64,000 nt of DNA from an uncultured Eubacterium sp. (GTDB lineage Bacteria > Bacillota > Clostridia > Lachnospirales > Lachnospiraceae). The notes under the pieces are model-generated. The model was given only the letters and a program-made list of their open reading frames with translations, was not told the DNA's origin and did not search any database. Every line of letters starts with the position of its first letter. Position 1 is the first letter of the stretch. The stretch covers positions 1 to 64,000 of the forward strand of contig CAJUIL010000004.1 of NCBI GenBank assembly GCA_910586225.1, in the 5' to 3' direction. A program made the translations under genes and the position numbers. Of this stretch, positions 24,069 through 34,006 are shown one piece after another.

Positions 24069-25679
24069 ATGTACAAGGTATTGTTGGTGGATGATGAAAT
24101 TCTGATCAGGGAGGCAGTCAGTGCAAAGATCCAATGGAAAGAATTGGGATTAGAGCTGGCGGGGTTATGTGAAAACGGGCGGCAGGCAGTTGCGTTTATA
24201 AAAGAAAATCCGGTGGACATTGTGCTGACGGATATTTATATGCCGTATTTGGATGGTATGGAGCTGAGTAAATATTTATATGAGAATTATCCGCAGACAG
24301 AGATCATTATTTTCAGCGGCTATGGAGAATTTGAATATGCGAAACAGGCGCTGCAGTACCAAGTGTCCGAATATATATTAAAGCCGGTTACGGCAAAGGA
24401 GCTGTCCAAAGTTCTTGTGTCCGTACGGGAAAAGCTGGACTGTAAGCGCACACAGGAGCGCAAAATAGACCAGCTTAATGAGATTTACCATAAATATACA
24501 AAAAATGAATCGCTGATCATATCCAAGACGCTTTCCAGGCTTGTAAGCGGCACGCAGGGAATTGAAAAAAGCTTGCGGGAGCTGGAAGAGCTGGGTGTGG
24601 AAATACGCGGAAACGCATTTCGGGTCGTAGCTGCCGAACTGGACGTCTATTCTGAATACGGCGATATGGAAAAGGATATGAAAAAAGGAAGCAGCCTGAT
24701 GTCGTTTGTTGTGGAAAATATCAGTGATGAGATCTTAAGGCGTGATGACTTGGGAATTGCTTACCGGGATTCCGATCATTGTGTCTGCCTGCTGATCTGG
24801 AAGCACGCGAAACAGGAAAATACAAAGCATATCCGTGAAATATGCGCAGAAATCCAGGAAAATGTCCACAAAGCCGCGTGCCTAAGCATATCCATGGGTA
24901 TTGGGTGCTGCGTGACCTCCTTGGAGGAGCTTCCGTATTCTTATGAATCAGCGTCAGAAATGCTGCGTTATCGTTATGCAAAAGGAACCGGCGTTATTTT
25001 GGACTGCGCAGACAAACAGTGCGAAGAAAACCCGATGACCTTGAAAAAAGAGTTAAAGGCTGCGGACGAGGCGGTCAAGGGCTTTGACCAAAGCAGGTTT
25101 GAAGAAATCATGCGCGGGATTGAAGCATGGATGAAGGCAAGATATGTCAACCGCAGCGTAGCCTCCGCCTATTTTCAGCAGATGGTACAGATGATCTACG
25201 AAAATGTATCGCAGGCGGACGATGGCTTTGCGCTGCCGGAAACGGTCATGGCTGCGATCGCAGACGCAAACAGTATTGAAGCAGCGATGGATTTGGTGCG
25301 GGAATATGCGGGGCAGGGATTTTCCGCTTTAGAAAGTATTGGACAGCCGGGCAGCAAGCGGCAGGCGGCAAAGGCGATCAATTATATCCGTGAAAATTAC
25401 GGAAACCAAAATCTGGGACTGAACCAGATCTGCGAATATTTAAATATGAGTACAAGCCGTTTTTCCAGTATTTTTAAAGAAGCGACTGGGCGGACGTTTA
25501 CCGAGGTACTTATAGAGGTACGTATCCGGAATGCAAAGCGCCTATTGCGTCAGACAAGTCTAAGAAATTATGAGATCGCAGAAAAGGTCGGCTTTAGCGA
25601 TCCGCATTATTTTAGTCATGTATTTAAGAAAATGACAGGAAAAACGCCGAAAGAATATGCCAGGGAGAATACAGAATGA
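24069..25679 (+). CDS. Response regulator, YesN/AraC type
   Basis: 536 residues. The N-terminal receiver starts MYKVLLVDDEILIREAV and carries the phospho-acceptor Asp in VLTDIYMPYLDG (residue ~56), with the conserved Lys in YILKPVT. A helical linker follows, then two AraC-type helix-turn-helix motifs at the C-terminus (AINYIRENYGNQNLGLNQIC and YEIAEKVGFSDPHYFSHVFK). The start is ATG 24069. The last 4 bp overlap the kinase gene (ATGA). It probably activates the ABC importer downstream at 29062. Confidence 0.9.
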   Translation: MYKVLLVDDEILIREAVSAKIQWKELGLELAGLCENGRQAVAFIKENPVDIVLTDIYMPYLDGMELSKYLYENYPQTEIIIFSGYGEFEYAKQALQYQVSEYILKPVTAKELSKVLVSVREKLDCKRTQERKIDQLNEIYHKYTKNESLIISKTLSRLVSGTQGIEKSLRELEELGVEIRGNAFRVVAAELDVYSEYGDMEKDMKKGSSLMSFVVENISDEILRRDDLGIAYRDSDHCVCLLIWKHAKQENTKHIREICAEIQENVHKAACLSISMGIGCCVTSLEELPYSYESASEMLRYRYAKGTGVILDCADKQCEENPMTLKKELKAADEAVKGFDQSRFEEIMRGIEAWMKARYVNRSVASAYFQQMVQMIYENVSQADDGFALPETVMAAIADANSIEAAMDLVREYAGQGFSALESIGQPGSKRQAAKAINYIRENYGNQNLGLNQICEYLNMSTSRFSSIFKEATGRTFTEVLIEVRIRNAKRLLRQTSLRNYEIAEKVGFSDPHYFSHVFKKMTGKTPKEYARENTE

Positions 25680-27508
25680 AGCAAAAAGGAACGTCCGTGT
25701 CCTTGTTTGGTAAATTTAAAAGCATTCAGAGCGCTATGATGGCTTCGTTTTCGCTGCTTATCATTTTTGCGGGACTTACGTTTCTTTTAATCGCTGTTAA
25801 TTATACAAATAAAGCCATCTATGAAAATTCCATTCATTATACGACGCAGATCATCCGGCAGGTCAACCGCGATATAGATGCTTATATCGATTATATGGAA
25901 AATATTTCGTCTGTGATCGCCAAAAGCAGCGATGTCTCCCGGTATCTGTTTGATGAAAACCAGACGCAGGAGCAGTATGCGGAGGAAAGAGAACGGATCC
26001 TGACCCAGTTCCATACGATCATGGAAAGCCGCAGCGATATTTATAATATCGCGATCGTGGCGGATAATGGAAAGTATATTGTAAACAGCGGAACGGACAA
26101 GCTGACAGAATATATTGATATCAAAAGCCTTGACTGGTATCAGAAAACAATGCAAGCGTCCGGTGCGATCGTGGTGTCCTCCTCACACGTACAAAATGCG
26201 ATCCAAAGCAGCTATCAGTGGGTGATTACGCTGAGCCGTGCGCTTGTCAATAATCAGACCGGGAAAAAGGAAGGTCTTTTTTTCGTAGATCTTAACTACA
26301 GTGCGATCAGCAATCTATGTAACAGCAACCATATCGGCAACAAGGGGTATATCTTTTTGGTCGATGCGAACGGGAATGTTATTTATCATCCAAAGCAGCA
26401 GCTTTTGTACGGCGGACTGTTAACGGAAAAGATTGATGATGTCATGCGCTGCGACTCCGATTATTTTTTTACGGATCAGGGGGAGCAGCGCAGGCTGTAT
26501 ACGATATCCCGTTCAAAAAAGACCGGATGGTACGCCGTAGGCGTCGCGTACAGCTTTGAGCTTTTAAAAAATACAAAGCAGGCGCAGGCGATGTATCTGC
26601 TCGTGGCGGCAGGGCTTTTACTCGGCGTGCTGGTGCTGTCTAACAGGCTTTCCCAAGATCTGACCAGACCGATCCGCCAGCTTCGGGACTGTATGAGTAC
26701 GGTAGAGGAGGGGAATTTTGAAGCAAGCGTGGACATTGCGGTTGCAAATGAGATCGGCAGCCTTTCGCGGTCCTTTAATATGATGACAGACCGCATCCGC
26801 GCGCTGATTGAGCAAAACCGCTATGAGCAGGAGCAAAAGCGTAAAAGCGAGCTGCGGGCGCTGCAGTCGCAGATCAACCCGCACTTTTTATACAATACGC
26901 TGGATTCGATCATATGGATGGCGGAGGATGAAAAAAACGAAGAGGTCGTCGTTATGACAGCGGCGCTGGCAAGGCTGCTGCGCCAGAGCATCAGCAACGA
27001 GCAGGAGCAGGTTACGGTAGCGCAGGAGATCGACTATGTAAGGAGCTACCTGACGATCCAGAAAATGCGCTATCAGGACAAGCTGGAATATGAGATCGAG
27101 GTATCGTCCGAGATACTGCCCGTGAGCATTGTCAAATTTACACTCCAGCCATTGGTAGAAAACGCCATTTACCATGGCATCAAATATAAAGAAACAAAGG
27201 GCAAGGTGCGTGTCCGCGGCTTTGTCGAAGGAAAGACGGCATATCTGGCAGTCGAGGACGACGGCGCAGGCATGGACGAGCAGCAGGTGCGCAAGCTCTT
27301 AGAGGAGGCCGATCGGGAAGAAGCCGCGCATACGCGCAAGGGCGGCGGGGTCGGCGTATCCAATGTGCAAAAAAGGCTGCGGCTTTATTATGGAGAGGAA
27401 TACGGCATTTCGTATACAAGTAAGGCTGGGGTGGGGACATGCGCGCTTGTTTCGATTCCGCTGTCCGGAGGCAGAAATGAAAAAGTGGATGAAAAACCGG
27501 GAAAATAA
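25676..27508 (+). CDS. Sensor histidine kinase, YesM/LytS type
   Basis: 610 residues. A transmembrane segment lies near residues 20-42, followed by a ~250-residue extracellular Cache-like sensor, a second membrane helix (MYLLVAAGLLLGVLVLSNRL near 305), HAMP, and a His_kinase domain with the phospho-acceptor in INPHFLYNTLDSIIW. ATP-binding boxes appear as ENAIYHGI and EDDGAGMD. It is translationally coupled to the response regulator (4-bp overlap), and its 3' end overlaps the anchored binding-protein gene by 32 bp. Confidence 0.9.
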   Translation: MKQKGTSVSLFGKFKSIQSAMMASFSLLIIFAGLTFLLIAVNYTNKAIYENSIHYTTQIIRQVNRDIDAYIDYMENISSVIAKSSDVSRYLFDENQTQEQYAEERERILTQFHTIMESRSDIYNIAIVADNGKYIVNSGTDKLTEYIDIKSLDWYQKTMQASGAIVVSSSHVQNAIQSSYQWVITLSRALVNNQTGKKEGLFFVDLNYSAISNLCNSNHIGNKGYIFLVDANGNVIYHPKQQLLYGGLLTEKIDDVMRCDSDYFFTDQGEQRRLYTISRSKKTGWYAVGVAYSFELLKNTKQAQAMYLLVAAGLLLGVLVLSNRLSQDLTRPIRQLRDCMSTVEEGNFEASVDIAVANEIGSLSRSFNMMTDRIRALIEQNRYEQEQKRKSELRALQSQINPHFLYNTLDSIIWMAEDEKNEEVVVMTAALARLLRQSISNEQEQVTVAQEIDYVRSYLTIQKMRYQDKLEYEIEVSSEILPVSIVKFTLQPLVENAIYHGIKYKETKGKVRVRGFVEGKTAYLAVEDDGAGMDEQQVRKLLEEADREEAAHTRKGGGVGVSNVQKRLRLYYGEEYGISYTSKAGVGTCALVSIPLSGGRNEKVDEKPGK

Positions 27509-28490
27509 AACAATCTATACGTTTCTTATCGCAGGCGCCGGCCTGGCTGCTTTTGTACTGCTGATGCTGTTTTTGCATACGCAGGGCGAGAAAAAGGAGC
27601 CGTGGAAGCTGATCTTCGTGCCAAAGACCATCGACCCGACGAACGGCTTTTGGACCTCCCTGATCGACGGCGCGCAGCTGGGTGCAAAGGAGTACGGCGC
27701 GCAGCTGGAAGTCATGGGAGAGACGACGGAGGAGGATATTGAAGGGCAGATTGCGAATATCCGAAAATGCATCGAACAAAAGCCGGACGCCATGCTGGTT
27801 GCCCCGTGCGATTATATCCGGACGGCGGATGTGCTGGAGGAAGCGGTAGTACAGGGGATCAAGCTGATCCTGCTGGACTCTGTAGTGGATCGGGACGTTG
27901 CCCAGTGCGTGATCGCGACAGATAACTTTGAAGCCGGCAGGAAGCTTGGCAAATATGCCGGATCATTGTTAGAAAACGATCAAAATCCAAAGATTGGCAT
28001 TGTAGCCCATGTACAGGGGGCGTCGACAGCGATGGAACGCGAACGGGGCATTAGAGACGGCCTCGGCAGTAATGCGGATGCGATCCAGGACGTGGTATTT
28101 TGCGATTCGTCGTATGATAAGGCTTACACACTTACGGTAAGACTGATGACCAAGTTTCCGGACATAGACCTTTTGATTGGGACCAATGAATACGCAGCCG
28201 TCGGCGCGGCGCGGGCGTTAAAAGATATGAAGCTGGCAGGAAAGGTGCGGCTGATCGGCTTTGACAGCCTGATCGAGGAGATCCAGCTGTTGGAAGCCGG
28301 CGTATTTCAGGGGATTGTGATTCAAAAGCCGTTCAATATCGGTTATCTGGGCGTTGAACAGGCAGTACGCCTTTTGGAAGGCGCTGCGGTGGAAAAAAAC
28401 CTGTCTGTCGGATCCAGGCTGATCACGAGGGACAATATGTATGAGGAAGAAAACCAAAGGCTGCTGTATCCATTTTCCGGGCAGCAGTAA
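27477..28490 (+). CDS. Membrane-anchored sugar-binding protein (third component of the sensor)
   Basis: 337 residues from ATG 27477 (CGGAGG upstream, inside the kinase gene). A single N-terminal membrane helix (TFLIAGAGLAAFVLLMLFL), without a lipobox, precedes an RbsB/LacI-type periplasmic binding fold (PTNGFWTSLIDGAQLGAKEY, then VIATDNFEAGRKLGKYAG and RLIGFDSLIEEIQLLEAG). Genetic fusion to YesMN rather than to the transporter suggests a sensing role: the bound sugar would be presented to the kinase, as in XylFII-LytS or AraS-type systems. The ligand is not provable; fucose or rhamnose is suggested by context. Confidence 0.85.
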   Translation: MKKWMKNRENKTIYTFLIAGAGLAAFVLLMLFLHTQGEKKEPWKLIFVPKTIDPTNGFWTSLIDGAQLGAKEYGAQLEVMGETTEEDIEGQIANIRKCIEQKPDAMLVAPCDYIRTADVLEEAVVQGIKLILLDSVVDRDVAQCVIATDNFEAGRKLGKYAGSLLENDQNPKIGIVAHVQGASTAMERERGIRDGLGSNADAIQDVVFCDSSYDKAYTLTVRLMTKFPDIDLLIGTNEYAAVGAARALKDMKLAGKVRLIGFDSLIEEIQLLEAGVFQGIVIQKPFNIGYLGVEQAVRLLEGAAVEKNLSVGSRLITRDNMYEEENQRLLYPFSGQQ

Positions 28491-28505
28491 AACGTTCTGC
28501 GTCAG

Positions 28506-28557
28506 GGTGTGTCAAATCGTCTGTATCATTTACAGGTGATTTGGCACACCTGCTTTT
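28506..28557 (+). terminator. Intrinsic terminator after the three-component sensor operon
   Basis: GGTGTGTCAAATC (28506-28518) pairs with GATTTGGCACACC (28538-28550), with further CTGTA/TACAG pairing inside, and CTTTT follows. Confidence 0.75.
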
Positions 28558-28562
28558 CATTT

Positions 28563-28811
28563 TTATTCTTCATATTTTTCAAACACTAGATCAACTTCTT
28601 TGAGCTGGCCATATCCGCCGCTGCATTTAGGAATAGCCGTAACAAACCTCCAGCCTTCAAAACTGTATTTATCAATAAGCTCTCTATGTTCCTCTTTACT
28701 TATCATTCCTCCAACCTTTGCTTCTACATAAATATATCGATACAAATCTGAAACACCTCTTTCTTTGAATTTGAAAAATTTATTTTGGCATAGATAATTT
28801 CCACATTGCAA
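28563..28811 (-). CDS. Small DUF4177-like protein
   Basis: Up to 82 residues on the minus strand, probably from TTG 28811 behind AAAGGGGATGA. The core (YRYIYVEAKV, then HRELIDKYSFEGWRFVTAI and LKEVDLVFEKY) has the length and Gly-Trp pattern of DUF4177 proteins, whose function is unknown. It is AT-rich and oriented against all neighbours, so it may be a late insertion. The start is uncertain. Confidence 0.5.
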   Translation of the reverse strand: MQCGNYLCQNKFFKFKERGVSDLYRYIYVEAKVGGMISKEEHRELIDKYSFEGWRFVTAIPKCSGGYGQLKEVDLVFEKYEE

Positions 28812-29061
28812 TCATCCCCTTTCATTATGGAATATGATTTCATTCATGTTAAGATTGTACTATATAACAAATTAATTGCCTATACTTTTTTGGGGAATTT
28901 TTATATTATTCAAAATTTTTATTTATCTATGTATAAATTTCAGAAAATGGATTTTTTTTACCTTTTTCAGTAAAATATTCGATTTTCTTATAATACCCCC
29001 TTCTGTATACTGGCTATAACAGCTGCAAATTAGAAATACAAAGGAATGGGAGGAAAGGAAA
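28812..29061. other. AT-rich intergenic region upstream of the sugar importer
   Basis: No gene is seen. It holds poly-T tracts and a TATAAT (28989-28994) without a good -35 box, which would suit an activator-dependent promoter used by the YesN regulator upstream. Confidence 0.4.
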
Positions 29062-30048
29062 TTGGAAAAGATTAAAAACAACGCGCTGGTTAAGAAGGTT
29101 GGGTTTAACAGGCTTGTATTGTTTTGCGTACTGCTTTTGATGTATATCACATTTGCAATATTAAGTCCGACATTTCTTAATTATAATCGAATCCTGAGTG
29201 CATTGAATTATGCGTATTTTCTTGGATTCTTAGCTCTGGGCGTTACGTTCGTCATTGCGACGGGTGGGATTGATTTTTCCATCGGGCCGGTGATGTTTTG
29301 TTCCGCTCTGATTGCGGGATTTCTGCTCACGAAGTCAGGCGTGCCGCTGCCTTTGGCGCTTTTGGTATCGATACTGACCGGGGCGGCGTTTGGCTGCATG
29401 AACGGATATCTTGTAGCGTACTGGAATTTACCGTCGTTTATTACGTCTATGGCGAGCATGATGCTTGCAAAGGGGATCGGCTCTGTGTTTACAAAAACAC
29501 AGTCTGTCAGCTGGCCGCAGGCGTCGCAGGAAAACGGAAGCTTCCGTATGCTTGTAAAGATCACAACCTCGGACGGCACACAGATCCCGGCAGGACTGGT
29601 CGTGCTGGTCGTTGTTTCTATTATTTGTGCGATCGTGCTCAACAAGACGAAGATTGGAAGATACATTCTTTGTTTGGGCAGCAATAAAGAAGCTGTGCGC
29701 TTATCCGGTGTAAACGTAAAGAAATGGGAAATGCTTGCTTATATTATCTGCGGAATGCTGGCAGGCATGGCGGCAATCGCTTATGTAGGAGCTTACTCTA
29801 CGGTTCAGCCAGGTATGGGCGATACGTTTAACAATGAAGCGATCGCAGGATGTGTGATGGGCGGTACGTCGATGACAGGCGGTACAGCATCCATTGGAGG
29901 TACATTTATCGGGATCATGATCATCTCTCTGCTCCAGGAAGGGATCCTTGCCATGGGCTTTCAAAAGGACTGGCAGTATGTAATTACCGGACTGATAGTG
30001 ATCGCAGCCGTGTACGCAGATGTACGCAGCCGCAAGAGAGCCAATTAA
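29062..30048 (+). CDS. ABC sugar importer permease (RbsC-like), first copy
   Basis: 328 residues from TTG 29062 (GGGAGGAAAGGAAA upstream). About 8-10 hydrophobic helices and the BPD_transp_2 signatures LALGVTFVIATGGIDFSIG and LGSNKEAVRLSGVNV identify a carbohydrate-uptake-2 permease. It pairs with the second permease at 31576, making a heterodimeric channel. Substrate is probably the sugar metabolised downstream (fucose). It is the first gene of a permease-ATPase-permease-binding protein operon. Confidence 0.9.
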   Translation: MEKIKNNALVKKVGFNRLVLFCVLLLMYITFAILSPTFLNYNRILSALNYAYFLGFLALGVTFVIATGGIDFSIGPVMFCSALIAGFLLTKSGVPLPLALLVSILTGAAFGCMNGYLVAYWNLPSFITSMASMMLAKGIGSVFTKTQSVSWPQASQENGSFRMLVKITTSDGTQIPAGLVVLVVVSIICAIVLNKTKIGRYILCLGSNKEAVRLSGVNVKKWEMLAYIICGMLAGMAAIAYVGAYSTVQPGMGDTFNNEAIAGCVMGGTSMTGGTASIGGTFIGIMIISLLQEGILAMGFQKDWQYVITGLIVIAAVYADVRSRKRAN

Positions 30049-30068
30049 TAGAATAGGAAGGTGAGAGT

Positions 30069-31562
30069 GTGGGAGATATCATTTTAAAAATGAACGGAAT
30101 CGATAAATCCTTTCCTGGTGTACACGCGCTGGACCATGTAGATCTGGAGGTCCGCAAAGGAGAGGTGCTTGCGCTCATGGGAGAGAATGGAGCCGGAAAA
30201 TCAACGCTGATGAAGGTGCTGACGGGTATTTATAAAAAGGATGAAGGCTCGATCGTATATGAAGGAAAAGAAGTAGAATTTACGAATCCAAAAGACGCCC
30301 AGGAGGCGGGGATTGTGATCGTACATCAGGAATTAAATATGATGAACCATCTGACGGTAGCGCAGAATATTTTTATCGGGCGTGAGGCAATGTCCGGCAA
30401 GCTGATCAACGATAAAAAAATGAATGAAGAGGCGGAAAAGCTCTTTGAAAAATTAAACATTAAGATCGACCCGACGGAAAAGATGGGCAATCTGACCGTA
30501 GGAAAGCAGCAGATGTGTGAGATCGCGAAAGCGATTTCCCATGATGCGAAGGTGATCGTATTCGACGAACCATCAGCGGCGCTGACCGAGGCCGAGATAG
30601 AGGAGCTGTTTAAGATTATCCGCGACCTGCGGGAAAAGCAGCTTGGCATTGTATATATTTCCCATCGTATGGATGAGATCAAGGTGATTACGGACCGGGT
30701 AACGGTCATGCGTGACGGGGGCTATGTCGGAACGCTGATCACAAAGGAATGTACAAAGGACGACATTATCAATATGATGGTAGGCCGCGTGATTTATGAG
30801 GACCCAAAGACGCAGAGCAATGTGTCGAAGGATGCTCCGGTTGTGTTAAAGGTTGAGCATCTGAATGCCGGAAAAATGGTGCGGGACGTGAGCTTTGAGC
30901 TGCATAAGGGTGAGATCCTCGGATTTTCCGGGCTGATGGGCGCGGGACGTACGGAAACAGCCAGAGCGCTGTTTGGGGCGGATCCGATGGACAGCGGCGA
31001 TATTTATGTAAATGGCAAGAAGGTGACGATCAAAAGTCCGATGGACGCGGTAAAATGCGGGATAGGCTATCTTTCAGAGGACAGAAAACGGTATGGTATC
31101 GTCGTGCAAAAGTCAGTCGCGGAAAATTCTACGATGGTAGATTTGGACAATTATGTCAGCGGTATTTTTATTAACAAAAAGAAGGAAAATGAAGTAGCCT
31201 TAAAATATGTAAAGTCACTGAAAACAAAGACGCCGTCGGTAGACCAGCTTGTCGTAAATCTGTCTGGCGGCAACCAGCAGAAGGTCGTAATTGCGAAATG
31301 GCTGATCCGAAACTGCGATATCCTGATTTTCGACGAGCCTACAAGAGGGATTGACGTAGGGGCAAAGAGTGAGATTTACCATCTGATGAATGAGCTGGCA
31401 GCACAGGGAAAATCGATCATTATGATTTCTTCCGAAATGACAGAGATTCTCAGAATGAGTGACCGAATTGTGGTAATGTGTGAGGGCAGAAAGACCGGAG
31501 AGCTTGATATTGCCGGGGCTACGCAGGAAGTTATCATGCATGCCGCAACGCTGCGAGATTAG
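30069..31562 (+). CDS. ABC sugar importer ATP-binding protein, duplicated domains (RbsA-like)
   Basis: 497 residues from GTG 30069. Domain 1 has Walker A GENGAGKST (residues ~38-46), a degenerate signature (LTVGKQQMCEIAKA) and Walker B VIVFDEPSAAL. Domain 2 has a degenerate Walker A (GLMGAGRTE) but an intact LSGGNQQKV signature and LIFDEPTRGIDVG. This split of intact motifs is usual in RbsA/MglA proteins. It energises the two flanking permeases. Confidence 0.93.
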   Translation: MGDIILKMNGIDKSFPGVHALDHVDLEVRKGEVLALMGENGAGKSTLMKVLTGIYKKDEGSIVYEGKEVEFTNPKDAQEAGIVIVHQELNMMNHLTVAQNIFIGREAMSGKLINDKKMNEEAEKLFEKLNIKIDPTEKMGNLTVGKQQMCEIAKAISHDAKVIVFDEPSAALTEAEIEELFKIIRDLREKQLGIVYISHRMDEIKVITDRVTVMRDGGYVGTLITKECTKDDIINMMVGRVIYEDPKTQSNVSKDAPVVLKVEHLNAGKMVRDVSFELHKGEILGFSGLMGAGRTETARALFGADPMDSGDIYVNGKKVTIKSPMDAVKCGIGYLSEDRKRYGIVVQKSVAENSTMVDLDNYVSGIFINKKKENEVALKYVKSLKTKTPSVDQLVVNLSGGNQQKVVIAKWLIRNCDILIFDEPTRGIDVGAKSEIYHLMNELAAQGKSIIMISSEMTEILRMSDRIVVMCEGRKTGELDIAGATQEVIMHAATLRD

Positions 31563-31575
31563 GAGGAGATGGGAA

Positions 31576-32580
31576 ATGGAAAATAACGGAAAAAAGGGGA
31601 ATGCGTTTACCAATCATCCGCTGGTCCGTGCGATCGGCACGCAGAAGATCGTGGTTGTCATGGTGATCCTGCTGCTCGCGGCCTTATTCAGTGTGATGAG
31701 TCCGGCATTCCGCCAGTATTCAACGGTTATCAGTATTTTTGATTATTCCTATTATATCAGCTTTATGGCGATCGGCGTGACGTTTCCGCTGATCACAGGA
31801 GGCGTGGATCTGTCCATCGGTACCGGGATGGTGTCGGCAGCGCTTGTCGGCGGATATTTTGTTACCTATCAAGGTGTTCCGGCTCCTGTGGGAATGGTGA
31901 TCACGCTTTGTGTTGGGCTGGTATTGGGATGCCTGAACGCGTTTTTAGCTGCAAAACTGGAGCTGCCGCCGTTTATTGCAACGCTTGGCAGTATGATGGT
32001 AGCAAGAGGGCTTGGTTCGATCCTGACAGGCGGTATGGCGGTTGCCTGGCCTCCGGCTTCGGATCCATTAGGAAAGTTCCGCAGTATTTTTAAGATGAAT
32101 ATCGGAGGGAAAAATATTCCGGTTGGTTTTATCCTTGTCATACTTTCCGTCGTGCTGATGTCGACGGTTTTAAATAAGACAAGGCCGGGGCGCTATATCA
32201 TCGCTTTGGGCAGCAACAAGGAAGCAGCCAGGTTATCTGGTATTAATGTTGTGAAATGGCAGTCGCTTGCTTATATTATTTCCGGGTTATTTACGGGTCT
32301 TGCGGGAATCGCGTATGCGGCGACATTTCAAACGATCGCGCCGGGAACGGGCGCAGGACTGGAGCTGGATGCGATCGCAGGGGCTATTATCGGCGGTACT
32401 TCTATGAACGGCGGTTATGGAACGATCGCAGGTACGCTGCTTGGCGTATTTGTAATGTCACTGTTAAAGACCGGGCTTCCGTTTATTGGCCTGCAGCCAA
32501 ACTGGCAGCAGATCGTAACGGGCATCGTATTGATCGTAGCGGTATTTATCGATGTATTAAAGAATGCAAAAAGGGCATAA
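31576..32580 (+). CDS. ABC sugar importer permease (RbsC-like), second copy
   Basis: 334 residues from ATG 31576 (AGGAGGAG). It is similar to the 29062 permease: MAIGVTFPLITGGVDLSIG and LGSNKEAARLSGINV. The start 96 bp upstream in the same frame lies inside the ATPase gene and is not used. The downstream gap holds a hairpin (CTGCCGC 32636-32642 with GCGGCAG 32649-32655) that may protect the upstream mRNA end or tune binding-protein expression. Confidence 0.9.
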   Translation: MENNGKKGNAFTNHPLVRAIGTQKIVVVMVILLLAALFSVMSPAFRQYSTVISIFDYSYYISFMAIGVTFPLITGGVDLSIGTGMVSAALVGGYFVTYQGVPAPVGMVITLCVGLVLGCLNAFLAAKLELPPFIATLGSMMVARGLGSILTGGMAVAWPPASDPLGKFRSIFKMNIGGKNIPVGFILVILSVVLMSTVLNKTRPGRYIIALGSNKEAARLSGINVVKWQSLAYIISGLFTGLAGIAYAATFQTIAPGTGAGLELDAIAGAIIGGTSMNGGYGTIAGTLLGVFVMSLLKTGLPFIGLQPNWQQIVTGIVLIVAVFIDVLKNAKRA

Positions 32581-32694
32581 AAGCAACGTGCAGGAAGGAT
32601 TAACACTGTCCCGGAAGGGCGGTTTTAATAAAGGGCTGCCGCAATCGAGCGGCAGTACGAAAAACAATATTTTTAAACAGGGAGGAAACAAACT

Positions 32695-33879
32695 ATGAAG
32701 AAAAAATTATTAGGCGTATTGTTATCAGCAGCAATGCTTGGAACCATGCTGGTAGGATGCGGCAGCGCTCCGTCTACCGCTGACAATTCAAAAACAGAAG
32801 ATACCGAAAAGACGGACGACAGCCAGCAGGCGGATAACGGCGCGGACGCAGATGCAGATGCGGATGCAGACGGCGATGCAAAGCCGGCAGGCGATCTGAC
32901 GATCGAGATCGTATCCAAGGGTTTCCAGCATCAGTTCTGGCAGTCAGTATTAAAGGGTGCAGAAAAAAGAGCGAAAGAGCTTGGCGTAAAGATCAATTTT
33001 GTTGGCCCGAACTCTGAATCAGATATCGCAGACCAGGTACAGATGTTGACGAACGCGATCAATGCGGCTCCAAGCGCGATCGCATTGGCAGCTTTGGATA
33101 CGGATGCTTGTCTGGATGCGATTTCTCAAGCACAGTCAGCAAATATTCCGATCGTAGGCTTTGACTCTGGTGTTCCGGGCGCTCCGGATGGAGCGATTGT
33201 TGCAAATGCGGCAACGGATAATTATAACGCAGGCGCAATGGCTGCAGAAGAAGCTTATAAGGCAGCGTTGAAGGATAGGATTGCAAATGCTTCCGGCCCG
33301 GTACGTATCGGTGTCATGGGACAGGACGCTACTTCTGAATCTATTATCAGCCGCGGGCTTGGATTTGTAGATAAAATGATCGAGCTGGCGGAAGGCGACA
33401 ATAAAACAGTATCCGTAGAAGGCAATGATAAATATGTGACAGATTCTACAGGCGAGACAAAAGACGGCGCAGACGTGATCCTTGAGATCGTAGTACCGGC
33501 TTCTGTTACAAGCGAACTGTCAGCAGTCGATTGCCAGACATTGTTAAATAAGCCAGATATTATCGCAATCTATGGTTCGAATCAGCATTCTGGTGATGCG
33601 ATGGTAACAGGTGATGAAAATCTGAACAAGTTTGGTACAGGCGACGACCAGGTGATCGGTATTGCATTTGATTCCGGAAAGGTTATCAAAGACGCAGTAA
33701 AGAACGGCAAATTCATCGGTGCGATCACACAGGCTCCGGTTGCGATGGGCGAAGCTGTGGTACAGCTTTGCGTAAACGCTGCGACTGGCGAGGAAGTAAA
33801 AGATGTAGATACCGGATGCCAGTGGTATACAGCTGAAAATATTGATAGTGAAGAGATTTCACAGAACCTTTACGACTAA
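32695..33879 (+). CDS. Sugar-binding lipoprotein of the ABC importer
   Basis: 394 residues. A lipoprotein signal peptide ends in the lipobox LVGC (Cys22). A flexible acidic linker with Ala-Asp repeats spans about residues 23-65, then an RbsB-type fold (VSKGFQHQFWQSVLKGAEKR, VGFDSGVPGAPDG and IGIAFDSGKVIKDAVKNGKF). It delivers a monosaccharide to the permeases. RBS AGGGAGG. A strong terminator follows, closing the operon. Confidence 0.92.
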   Translation: MKKKLLGVLLSAAMLGTMLVGCGSAPSTADNSKTEDTEKTDDSQQADNGADADADADADGDAKPAGDLTIEIVSKGFQHQFWQSVLKGAEKRAKELGVKINFVGPNSESDIADQVQMLTNAINAAPSAIALAALDTDACLDAISQAQSANIPIVGFDSGVPGAPDGAIVANAATDNYNAGAMAAEEAYKAALKDRIANASGPVRIGVMGQDATSESIISRGLGFVDKMIELAEGDNKTVSVEGNDKYVTDSTGETKDGADVILEIVVPASVTSELSAVDCQTLLNKPDIIAIYGSNQHSGDAMVTGDENLNKFGTGDDQVIGIAFDSGKVIKDAVKNGKFIGAITQAPVAMGEAVVQLCVNAATGEEVKDVDTGCQWYTAENIDSEEISQNLYD

Positions 33880-33958
33880 ACAATTTGTTCATAGACGCAA
33901 AGAGGCGGCTGACTGACAGCGCCGACAGGCAGACGGAAGCGCCGGACTGCCTGAAAAA

Positions 33959-33986
33959 AGGAACCGGGCAGCCCGGTTCCTTTTTC
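33959..33986 (+). terminator. Intrinsic terminator after the sugar importer operon
   Basis: GGAACCGGGC (33960-33969), one-base centre, GCCCGGTTCC (33971-33980), then TTTTT. Confidence 0.9.
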
Positions 33987-34006
33987 GAAAAGTAAGGAGA
34001 GGTTTT

